A stretch of 64,000 nt of DNA from assembly GCA_963752695.1 (NCBI GenBank), contig CAVVZB010000003.1, forward strand, positions 372,001 through 436,000, written 5' to 3'. This DNA comes from Bog-113 sp963752695 (GTDB lineage: Bacteria > Acidobacteriota > Terriglobia > Bryobacterales > Bryobacteraceae). The notes beneath the pieces were generated by a model, which saw only the letters and a program-made list of their open reading frames with translations, searched no databases and was not told the origin of the DNA. Below are positions 1 through 7,264 of the stretch, piece after piece. A program made the position numbers and the translations under genes. Position 1 is the stretch's first letter. Every line of letters begins with the position of its first letter.

Positions 1-1
1 T

Positions 2-388
2 GACTGGTTCGCCCGCCCCATCTTGCACGTGAAAGATGTCGACGCTTCGCTCCACTTCTACGTCAATCTGCTAGGCTTCACCAGCCCCTGGCGGTACGAC
101 GAGAAGGGAATAGCCCGAGTCGCACAGGTGGAGCGGCAGGGCTGCGCTTTGATCCTAGCCAATAACCTCGCCGCGGAGAACACCGGCAAGGCCGTCATGT
201 TCATTTCCCTGAACGTCGAACCGGAAACCCCCGCCGCTACCATTGCTGCGCTCCACGCCCTCCGCTCCGAGTTCGAAACCAACGGCGTCACAGTCAAAGA
301 AGGTTCGTGGGGTTACCAACTCCTGGTCATCGACGATCCCGACGGTAATCAACTCTTCTTCAACTTCCCCGCAGACACTCCCTCGTAA
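2..388 (+). CDS. VOC (glyoxalase/bleomycin-resistance) family protein, 5' partial
   Basis: The reading frame is open from base 2 and its true start lies left of the window; the first in-frame start candidate is a TTG at 23, but the preceding residues (DWFARPIL) already fit the family. The visible part has one vicinal-oxygen-chelate module: 'HVKDVDASLHFYVNLLGF' at the N-terminus, and a C-terminal strand ending 'DDPDGNQLFFNF', the usual end of a VOC fold. Members bind a divalent metal and act as glyoxalases, dioxygenases, or antibiotic-binding proteins. Substrate cannot be read from sequence. The gene runs into a decayed intergenic stretch, so its partners are unknown. Confidence 0.8.
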   Translation, partial: DWFARPILHVKDVDASLHFYVNLLGFTSPWRYDEKGIARVAQVERQGCALILANNLAAENTGKAVMFISLNVEPETPAATIAALHALRSEFETNGVTVKEGSWGYQLLVIDDPDGNQLFFNFPADTPS

Positions 389-563
389 ACAAGTCTTAGA
401 GAGTGGACATCCGCAGTTTCTGAGGAAAATGCAAATGGAAATCCCGGGAGAGGTTGGGGTAAAGGTGCCAACGCGCAAACCCTGACGGGCCCTTATCGCG
501 GAACCCGATGCACTACCGATTGCAGAACCCAAAACTTCCAGTACACTCGGTGGGAGGCACAAA

Positions 564-1344
564 ATGCGTCCCTGGAGAAACTATCTACCAACCGCATTTA
601 GCGTGTCGCTCTCTCTCTCGCCATATCGTCTGCTCTTCCGCTATGTTGCCAGCAAGGACCCTCATTCAATCAGTGGCAGCGGCAGCCAGTTCCACTCGAA
701 ACTGCCCCCCGGGATCACGCCGCCATATCCCGAGATGAGGTTCGAGGAAAAGTGTTCGATTGTCAGTACGGGAGTGATCTTCCGCTCGACGTAGAGACGC
801 CGGACCATTTTGGCCATGGGATTTCGCCACCCGCCCTAGGTGCGCTCTCCCGGAACTTCCGTTTGACCTGTCCGATGTAGTGGCGGTTGTGACATTTGAG
901 CGCTTTCACCCTCACTTATCGCCAACCCATCGGAGTATATACACCGAACTGGATCTAAGATCTGAACAGTTACTTAAGTACAACAGACTTACTGTCCAGA
1001 ACGGAGACACCCTCACAGTCATCCTCCGGGGCGGGACAATCGCCTTGCCGAATGGCAGGGTAATATCTCAGGCGATTGCACATGAACTGTATACTCTTCA
1101 ACCCTCGCATAGGTATTTAGTCTTCTTCAGACATGAGACACCGGGTGACTACTACACAGTGGCCAAGTCTTGGGAATTGCGAGACGGGAAAGCTCAGCCC
1201 AACAGCCCCGACGACGTCATTAGGAAAGAAAAGGGGGTCACCGCCTTCGCCGGAATGAGTGAAACGGAATTTCTCGAACGTGCCAGGCGAGCTGCCGAAC
1301 AAGCAAATCGTGGGTTGGGCCCGGCGCCAATCAACTCTCCTTAA
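564..1344 (+). pseudogene. frameshifted exported protein gene (two single-base deletions)
   Basis: A good ribosome-binding site (GGGAGG, 6 nt before the ATG at 564) opens a frame with a hydrophobic N-terminus and a linker 'SKDPHSISGSGSQFH...LPPGITPPYP', which then stops at 794. The apparent continuation is in a second frame from about 749 ('VFDCQYGSDLPLDVETPDHF') to about 857 ('PPALGALSRN'), and then in a third frame ('LPFDLSDVVAVVTFERFHP...') to the stop at 1344. Adding one A in the A-run at 748-751 and one base near 857 would join all three into a single protein of about 260 residues. The last part alone, from the GTG at 880, could still be translated as a 154-residue protein. Function unknown; the layout suggests an exported beta-rich domain. 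Either a true pseudogene or sequence errors. Confidence 0.6.
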
Positions 1345-1359
1345 TTCATCATGCGTGAA

Positions 1360-1590
1360 CTCGCGTGCGCGGATGGAACCGGCGGACTCGGATTTCCTTT
1401 TCGCGCTTGCCTGTCGCCGCGATACAGTGCCCATCTTGACACCAAACGCTTTCTCGATGCAGAGCGCCACGTTGCAGGAATGATCGGCGCTGCCGCTAAG
1501 CAGGCTGGATAAGGCCGGACGGGACACCTGGAGTGCAGCAGCGGCCGCGGTCCCGACGACGTTCTTCCTTCGCCACCTCCACCCATTCCC
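1360..1590 (-). pseudogene. relic of a HigA-type XRE antitoxin
   Basis: On the minus strand the frame reads '...VVGTAAAAALQVSRPALSSLL', then 'SGSADHSCNVALCIEKAFGV' and 'KMGTVSRRQASAKRKSESAG'. This follows the helix-turn-helix of HigA-family addiction-module antitoxins closely (normal form roughly V-S-R-x-A-L-S-x-L-L-N-G-x-A-x-[LI]-S-x-x-M-A-L-R-I-E-K-A-F-G). Several conserved positions are altered (Cys for Pro/Glu and Arg, 'MGTVSRRQ' for the usual 'xDTLxRxQ'), there is no proper start with a ribosome site, and no HigB toxin frame lies beside it. I read it as a decayed antitoxin gene. It fills most of the 350-base gap between the two flanking plus-strand genes. Confidence 0.55.
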
Positions 1591-1697
1591 CTCGTCCCCA
1601 CCTTTATTTCCCTAACGTTGTTAACCACTTAGCCCCTCCACCTGCCACCACACCCTTCCTCGCCTGCTACTTAAAAGCCGAGAGGTCAAACTTATCT

Positions 1698-2540
1698 ATG
1701 AAAGCCATTCAGCAGTTAGAAGCCGAGATCGAGCAGATCCGCGCCACCGCGCCCGCCCTGCTCGGCAACTCCGGCCCCAAAACCGTCCCCGGCAAACAAC
1801 GCGTCGCCCTCAACGGCGTCACTCACGGACTCACCGGCCAGAATGTCTTCCTCGAAGCCGGCGAGTATCCCGCTTACATGAATCTCGGCGCGCAATATAT
1901 CGCCGAACTCCGCCCCGTGGGCGTCCGTGAGACCCAGCTCGCGCAGAAGATCATCGACAATAACTGGCGCCTCAACACCATCGCCGCCGTCGAAAACAAT
2001 CTCTTCAACAGCACCCTCGTCGCCTGCCTTAAGGCCAGCGATCGCGACGGCGATCCCAGTGACGATAAGACCGCCACCATGGTCGCCAAAGCCAACGCCT
2101 GGAAGACCGACTGCGAAGGGCCCAACGCGTTCGACAAGCTCGGCCGTTACGAAGCCCGCCTTCAGCGCGCCCAATACAAGCTCACCGAGGAGATCGAACG
2201 CTTTCAATCCCTGCGCCTCAAGAAAGGTCCGGACACCTTCGATCTCGCGACCTGCACGGCCCACGCCTGGTACGACAAGATGTACACCCTCCACACCGAA
2301 CTTGCCGCCGCCCGCCTGGTCGAAGCCGAAGCGCTCGCCGAAATTCAACTTCCCGCTGACGCCGCTCCCGTAAGTGACTCTGAATCAACAGTTTCCACGG
2401 TCGAATTGCTTTGCAAAAAACCCGAAGCCGCTCTCGAGCTCCTGCGCTTCGCCGCCTCCCAAAGCCTGCTTAGCCCTGAAAATCAGGCCCTCGTCGACCG
2501 CCTCACTGGTCCCCAATCGGCCAACGCCACCGGCAGCTAA
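1698..2540 (+). CDS. conserved hypothetical protein with GPKT-GK-HGLTG motif
   Basis: Protein of 280 residues. The ATG at 1698 was chosen because it has a GAGAGG ribosome site upstream and because the N-terminus 'MKAIQQLEAEIEQIRATAP' then leads straight into the motif block; the open frame extends to 1533 but that part is low-complexity and unlike protein. Near residues 25-45 it carries 'NSGPKTVPGKQRVALNGVTHGLTGQ', a signature I know from a large family of short acidobacterial and proteobacterial proteins of unknown function, where a GPxTxxGKxxxxxNxxxHGLTG motif is followed by an alpha-helical body ('VRETQLAQKIIDNNWRLNTIAAVENN'). The rest is helical with no transmembrane segment. Function unknown. 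Confidence 0.75.
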   Translation: MKAIQQLEAEIEQIRATAPALLGNSGPKTVPGKQRVALNGVTHGLTGQNVFLEAGEYPAYMNLGAQYIAELRPVGVRETQLAQKIIDNNWRLNTIAAVENNLFNSTLVACLKASDRDGDPSDDKTATMVAKANAWKTDCEGPNAFDKLGRYEARLQRAQYKLTEEIERFQSLRLKKGPDTFDLATCTAHAWYDKMYTLHTELAAARLVEAEALAEIQLPADAAPVSDSESTVSTVELLCKKPEAALELLRFAASQSLLSPENQALVDRLTGPQSANATGS

Positions 2541-2570
2541 CCTCCTGCAGTCGCCAGATACAGTAAAACG

Positions 2571-2963
2571 ATGGACATTCGACGCGTCGGCTCACAGCCT
2601 TCCACCAAAGGACCCTCCGAGTGGTTTACCGGAACGGTTCGCATTGACCCTCTCTTTCAAGCGCCCGATCCGGCCCTGGTCCAGGCAGCCAGCGTCACCT
2701 TCGAACCCGGAGCTCGAACCGCCTGGCACATCCACCCGCTTGGCCAAACGCTCGTCGTCACCGCCGGTTGTGGCCGCGCTCAGCGTCTTGGCGGCCCGAT
2801 TGAAGAAATCCGCCCTGGTGATGTGGTCTGGTTTGCACCCGGCGAGAAGCACTGGCATGGAGCCGCCCCCACCACCGCCATGACTCACATCGCGATTCAG
2901 GAAAAAGCCGATGGCAAGGTCGTCGAGTGGATGGAACACGTAACGGACGAGCAGTACCGCTAG
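2571..2963 (+). CDS. manganese-dependent cupin hydroxynitrile lyase (GtHNL type)
   Basis: Single-domain cupin of 130 residues, the same length as the characterised (R)-selective hydroxynitrile lyase of Granulicella tundricola, to which it is nearly collinear as I remember that sequence. Visible metal ligands are His53, His55, Gln59 and His94 ('WHIHPLGQ', 'GEKHWHG'); the pocket residues Ala40, Val42, His96, His106 and Gln110 are also present. Known members bind Mn(II) and catalyse cleavage or synthesis of cyanohydrins such as mandelonitrile in vitro; the natural substrate is not settled and many relatives are annotated simply as cupins or carboxymuconolactone decarboxylase-associated. No signal peptide, so cytosolic. 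It stands alone on the plus strand, converging on the SpoIIE gene. Confidence 0.88.
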   Translation: MDIRRVGSQPSTKGPSEWFTGTVRIDPLFQAPDPALVQAASVTFEPGARTAWHIHPLGQTLVVTAGCGRAQRLGGPIEEIRPGDVVWFAPGEKHWHGAAPTTAMTHIAIQEKADGKVVEWMEHVTDEQYR

Positions 2964-2970
2964 CCCGCGC

Positions 2971-5550
2971 TCAGCCCACCTTTAGCGCGATCAGTGTCAT
3001 GTCGTCATGTTGCTCCGCCCCGGCGGTAAACGCATCGGCGTCCCGCATGATCGCCGCCGTCATCGCAGCCGGTTCCAGGCCTTGGCAGGCGCGCGCGGAA
3101 GCGATTAAACCGTCGTCGCCCCACTCTTCATCCGTTGCCGTCATGGCTTCGCTAATGCCATCGGTAAAGGCGATGAAAACGTCGCCCGGTTGAAACTGAA
3201 ACTCCGCGCTGGTGAACGTGATCCCTCGCAGCAGTCCGACCACCGGCCCGCACGCCTCCAGCCGAATCACCGTGCCATCGCGCAAAATGATGGGCGGGTT
3301 GTGGCCGGCATTGACGTAGATGAACTTGCGCGTCCCCGGGTCGAACTCGCCGTAGAAAAACGTGCAATACCGGCTGGAGGTGGATACATCGTGAATTAAA
3401 CGATTGGTATTGGTGATCAGCAGTGAGATGTCTTCCAGCCCAGCCGCAATCTGGCCGCGTAATAGTGATTGCAGGCTCGCCATCATCAGCGCCGCCGAAA
3501 TTCCTTTGCCCGAAACATCACCCACCGCGATTCCCAGCCGGCCGTTCGACCGCGGGATGTAGTCGTAGTAATCGCCTCCCACCGCGAGCGCCGGGCGGCA
3601 AAAGCCGAAGTATTCAATGCCTGCAACCGCCGGGCAGGTCTGCGGAAACAGACGCTCTTGCACCTCGCGAGCGATCTCGAGTTCGCGGTTTAGTCGCTCG
3701 CGTTGGCCCGCTTCCCGCGCAACGGTCGCCAGAAGCTGCGTGTTCTCGAGCGCGAGGCCCGTCTGGATCGCTACGAGTTGCAGCAGCCGCAAGTCCGATG
3801 GCGAATATGCTTCTTCCGAACGCTTCGGCCCCAGCGCGATCAGCCCCAGAAGCTCGGAGCGCCCCGGCAATGCCAGCAAGACCTCAGCGTTTAAGCTCCG
3901 CAGTTTCTGCTGCTCGTCGGGCGGCGCTGCGTGAATCCAGTTGCGCGGATCGTCGAAGTAGATCAGCTCCGGTTTCTTGGCTTCGCTAAGCAGCCGCACC
4001 GAGCGGCCCTGCGGCGATAGGCATGCCAGCGGCATGGGATCGAGCCCGATGGTTTGCGTCACGCAGAAACGGTCTCCATCGCTCACGAATATCGCCATCC
4101 GCGACACATGTAAGGTGTCGGAGACACGATGCGCGATCGTGCCCAGAAGCGGGCCTGCTTCCGTGAAAGCGCGGGCTTCTTCTGCCAGTTCGCTCATCAC
4201 CATTTCCGTGCTGTAGGCCTCGCGGAAAAAGCGGCGGTCGATCCAATGCGACAGTCGGTCGGAAAACTTGCGCCGGAACACGAGCGCCGCCCCCAGTAAA
4301 GCCAGCGCGGCGATGCGGCTCGCGATCCCGGTCCCAGCCGTGTTGAAGGCCTTGACGGTCAGCAAGATTGCGAGCACCATCAGCAGCGTGCGAAGTATCC
4401 AGAAAGTGCGGCGCGCAAGCGCGTATTGCAAGCCCTGCCGCATCACCACGTCCACCCCCATGGCGCGCTGAATCACCAGCACATACGCCATGGTTGCGGG
4501 GAACAAAAGCAGCATCAGCAGGGCTGTGAGCTTCGCCCATTCCGGCACCCCGCGGAAGATGTCCTGGCCTTTGATCAAGCTGAAGATCACGATTAAAAAC
4601 AGCGGAGTCAGACTGATCGCCGTGCCATTCAGCAGGATGCGGAGCCGGCGCTTATCGTCGGGCTCCGCCCGCCCGGACTTGAAGCCGAGTATCAGGAAAG
4701 AAACCAGAATAGAAACGAAACTTAGATAAGTGAACAGCGGGACCCGGATCAGCAGGCGCAGCATCGGGCTGAGCACTTCAAGAGCATGGAAGCTATACAA
4801 GCTCCCAATCTCGAATGCGGAAAAGAACAACCACTGCCCAATCAGTGGAACGATTAAGAACCACTTCCATGCGGGGTGACGGCGGTCAAACTCCTGACGC
4901 TTGGGGAACAGCAAAGCGAACAGCAGCAGCCACAACAGCCACGGGCCAAACGCCAGTCCGAGCACCGCGTTCCAGACCACCGCGAAGCCCATCAGCGGCC
5001 AGCTCCACGAGAAGCCATCGATGAATTGCGAGAAGCCGATCATCAGCCCGAGCAGCAGCCAGGCCCGTATATCTTTCGGACGTCCGAACGCCACCCAGAA
5101 CCCCAGCGCCAAACACAGGAAAGGTTCCAGAACATTGACGATCAGCGTCACCGTCCATGCGGCGATTGAAGCCCGCTCCGTGCGAATCGGGACCAGATGA
5201 ATCGTCGTTCCCACGTGCGTTCCCGTGGGCTTCCGGACCACCACTTGCAAACTATCGCCGGCCCGTTTCTCCCCCACTCGCTGGTACAACACGAAGCCGC
5301 CGGTGAACGGCCGCCCTTCCACGCTTTCCAGTACGTCCCCGAACTCGATTCCCGCGGCAGTTGCTTCCGGCATTACACCGGAAACCATGTCCAGGCGGAA
5401 GCCGAATAGCAACGGAATGCGCGCGGATTTCGTGCCGTCCCGGAGGTCGGCCAAAGAGGCCGCTGAAGAGCCAGCCTGATACGCCACCGCCAGCGTGAAC
5501 ACGACTGCCAGAACAATCCGCGCGCCACGCGCCGAGAGAGGAAAACGCAT
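2971..5550 (-). CDS. membrane PDZ-GAF-SpoIIE (RsbU-like) serine phosphatase
   Basis: Protein of 859 residues. An N-terminal membrane anchor is followed by a PDZ-like domain (about 45-120, with 'AGIEFGDVLESVEGRPF'), then about eight transmembrane helices (about 130-430), a GAF-like region (about 460-610), a short helical linker 'REVQERLFPQ' and a C-terminal PP2C/SpoIIE phosphatase domain (about 645-857). Acidic metal-binding motifs of the phosphatase are visible: 'GGDYYDY', 'VGDVSGKG', 'FTDGISE' and 'HDDMTL'. Such proteins dephosphorylate anti-sigma-factor antagonists in partner-switching pathways. No anti-sigma or STAS partner is encoded in the window. It sits 25 nt behind the UnbV protein gene and is probably co-transcribed with it, hinting that it senses an envelope signal. 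Confidence 0.88.
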   Translation of the reverse strand: MRFPLSARGARIVLAVVFTLAVAYQAGSSAASLADLRDGTKSARIPLLFGFRLDMVSGVMPEATAAGIEFGDVLESVEGRPFTGGFVLYQRVGEKRAGDSLQVVVRKPTGTHVGTTIHLVPIRTERASIAAWTVTLIVNVLEPFLCLALGFWVAFGRPKDIRAWLLLGLMIGFSQFIDGFSWSWPLMGFAVVWNAVLGLAFGPWLLWLLLFALLFPKRQEFDRRHPAWKWFLIVPLIGQWLFFSAFEIGSLYSFHALEVLSPMLRLLIRVPLFTYLSFVSILVSFLILGFKSGRAEPDDKRRLRILLNGTAISLTPLFLIVIFSLIKGQDIFRGVPEWAKLTALLMLLLFPATMAYVLVIQRAMGVDVVMRQGLQYALARRTFWILRTLLMVLAILLTVKAFNTAGTGIASRIAALALLGAALVFRRKFSDRLSHWIDRRFFREAYSTEMVMSELAEEARAFTEAGPLLGTIAHRVSDTLHVSRMAIFVSDGDRFCVTQTIGLDPMPLACLSPQGRSVRLLSEAKKPELIYFDDPRNWIHAAPPDEQQKLRSLNAEVLLALPGRSELLGLIALGPKRSEEAYSPSDLRLLQLVAIQTGLALENTQLLATVAREAGQRERLNRELEIAREVQERLFPQTCPAVAGIEYFGFCRPALAVGGDYYDYIPRSNGRLGIAVGDVSGKGISAALMMASLQSLLRGQIAAGLEDISLLITNTNRLIHDVSTSSRYCTFFYGEFDPGTRKFIYVNAGHNPPIILRDGTVIRLEACGPVVGLLRGITFTSAEFQFQPGDVFIAFTDGISEAMTATDEEWGDDGLIASARACQGLEPAAMTAAIMRDADAFTAGAEQHDDMTLIALKVG

Positions 5551-5575
5551 TGGAACGAGATTACTTCATTTGGGC

Positions 5576-7243
5576 TTACTTCAGAATGCCCCTGGTCTCG
5601 TCCACCCGCAAATTCTGATTCGCCGCGACGTTGGTGAAATGCTGCTTGACCCCGCTCGGCCATTCGATGTCGATGACCTTCACCATCGCTTCGTGACCCA
5701 GTCCGAAAGTCAGGGCCAGATCGCTTTGGGAGCAGTAGCTCCCGCCGCTGCGCACCGTGTTCCATTGCTTGCCTTGCGCGGTCTCGATGCGCACCGTCGC
5801 ACCAAGCGCGCTGCGGTTCGACTTCACTCCTTGTAAGCGGAGCGACAGCCACTTGTTCTGATTCCCCCCGTCGTTGCGCAACAGGATTGCCGGGCCGTTG
5901 TTATTGGTCAGCAGAATATCCAGGTCGCCGTCGTGGTCGATATCGGCATAGGCCGCGCCACGGGCCACGATCGGACGGCTGAAGTCCGGGCCCACCGCGC
6001 TGCTAACGTTCTCGAAGCGCTTGCCGTCCACATTGCGGAACAGCAGCGGCGGCTCTTTGTATTGCACGCGCGGCTGGACGCGCGAGATGTCGGTCTCAGT
6101 GTGGCCATTAGCCGCGAAGATGTCGCTGAAGCCATCCAGATCGTAATCAAAAAAGAACGCGCCGAACGTCAGGCTGAGCAGACTGGCTTTACCTACCGTG
6201 GAACCGGGAGCTTGATCCACGAAAAGCCCGTTCCCCTCGTTGTGATAGAGGCCGAGCATCTGATTAGAGAAGTTGCCCACCAGCAGGGAAGCGCGGCCGG
6301 AGTGATCGTAGTCGGCCCAGTCGACGCCCATCGCGCCACGCGCCGCCCCATCTTCACCGAAAGCCACGCCCGCCGTCACGCCCTCTTCGGTGAACGTGCC
6401 GTTCTTGTTGTTGCGGAACAGCCGGTTGGGCTGCGTGTCGTTTGATATGAAAAGGTCCGGCCAGCCGTCGTTGTTGTAGTCGACCACCAGCACGCCCATC
6501 GACTTACTGGTGGCGTCGGCGATCCCGGCCTTCGCGCTCACGTCTTCGAACCGGCCGTTGCCCAGGTTGTGATAGAGCTTCGAAGGCGCGCCCTTAGCCT
6601 TCTCCGGAGTGCAGTACGACTTGCTCACGCCATCGAGCGAGCACCACGGATCGGTCTTCACGCTCCATTGGACATAGTTGGCGACGAAGAGATCGGGCTT
6701 ACCGTCCTTATCGTAGTCAAGCCAGGCGGCGCTCGTGCCGAAGTTTGCGTTGCGAATTCCGGAAGCCGCGGTGACGTCTTTGAACTTCCCGTTGCCCTCG
6801 TTGTGGAAGAGGCGGTCGCCTTCGAGCGCGGTGATGTAAATGTCCGGCTTGCCGTCGTTATCGTAATCGGCTACCGCGACGCCCAGGGCGAACATCTCGA
6901 CGTCCAGGCCGCTACCGCTCGTCACATCGGTGAACGTGCCGTTCTTATTGTTGTGATACAGGGCGCTGTAGTAATGCTGGCCCTTAGGCGTCCAATCCTT
7001 GCTGTTGATGAGCAGGACGTCCGGGTAGCCGTCATTATCGTAATCGATAAAGGCGCAGCCCGAGCCCATTGTTTCCGGAAGATACTTCTTTCCGAAAGCG
7101 CCGTTGTGGTGAGTGAAGTGAATGCCGGCTTTCTGGGTGATGTCGGTAAAGTGAACGCCCGTGTTGATGGCGGAATCGGCCGCGGCCCAGCAGAGTGCAG
7201 CGGCCGCAAGGGCGATTCCTATGGTGATGGAGTACGGCTTCAT
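5576..7243 (-). CDS. exported CRTAC1-like protein: VCBS/FG-GAP repeats with ASPIC/UnbV domain
   Basis: Protein of 555 residues with a signal peptide (MKPYSITIGIALAAAALCWA). The body has about seven Ca-binding VCBS/FG-GAP blades, each around a 'DYDNDGxPD' loop ('FIDYDNDGYPD', 'VADYDNDGKPD', 'WLDYDKDGKPD', 'VVDYNNDGWPD', 'YADIDHDGDLD'), forming a predicted seven-blade beta-propeller. Residues about 465-550 are an ASPIC/UnbV domain ('WLSLRLQGVKSNRSALGATVRI', 'VIDIEWPSGVKQHF'). Acidobacteria carry many of these; no enzymatic role is established, and binding or recognition outside the cell is the usual guess. The gene lies 21 nt downstream of the TPR/VCBS gene and 25 nt upstream of the SpoIIE gene. 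Confidence 0.88.
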   Translation of the reverse strand: MKPYSITIGIALAAAALCWAAADSAINTGVHFTDITQKAGIHFTHHNGAFGKKYLPETMGSGCAFIDYDNDGYPDVLLINSKDWTPKGQHYYSALYHNNKNGTFTDVTSGSGLDVEMFALGVAVADYDNDGKPDIYITALEGDRLFHNEGNGKFKDVTAASGIRNANFGTSAAWLDYDKDGKPDLFVANYVQWSVKTDPWCSLDGVSKSYCTPEKAKGAPSKLYHNLGNGRFEDVSAKAGIADATSKSMGVLVVDYNNDGWPDLFISNDTQPNRLFRNNKNGTFTEEGVTAGVAFGEDGAARGAMGVDWADYDHSGRASLLVGNFSNQMLGLYHNEGNGLFVDQAPGSTVGKASLLSLTFGAFFFDYDLDGFSDIFAANGHTETDISRVQPRVQYKEPPLLFRNVDGKRFENVSSAVGPDFSRPIVARGAAYADIDHDGDLDILLTNNNGPAILLRNDGGNQNKWLSLRLQGVKSNRSALGATVRIETAQGKQWNTVRSGGSYCSQSDLALTFGLGHEAMVKVIDIEWPSGVKQHFTNVAANQNLRVDETRGILK

Positions 7244-7264
7244 GGTCGTTTGTTTGGAGGTGCC

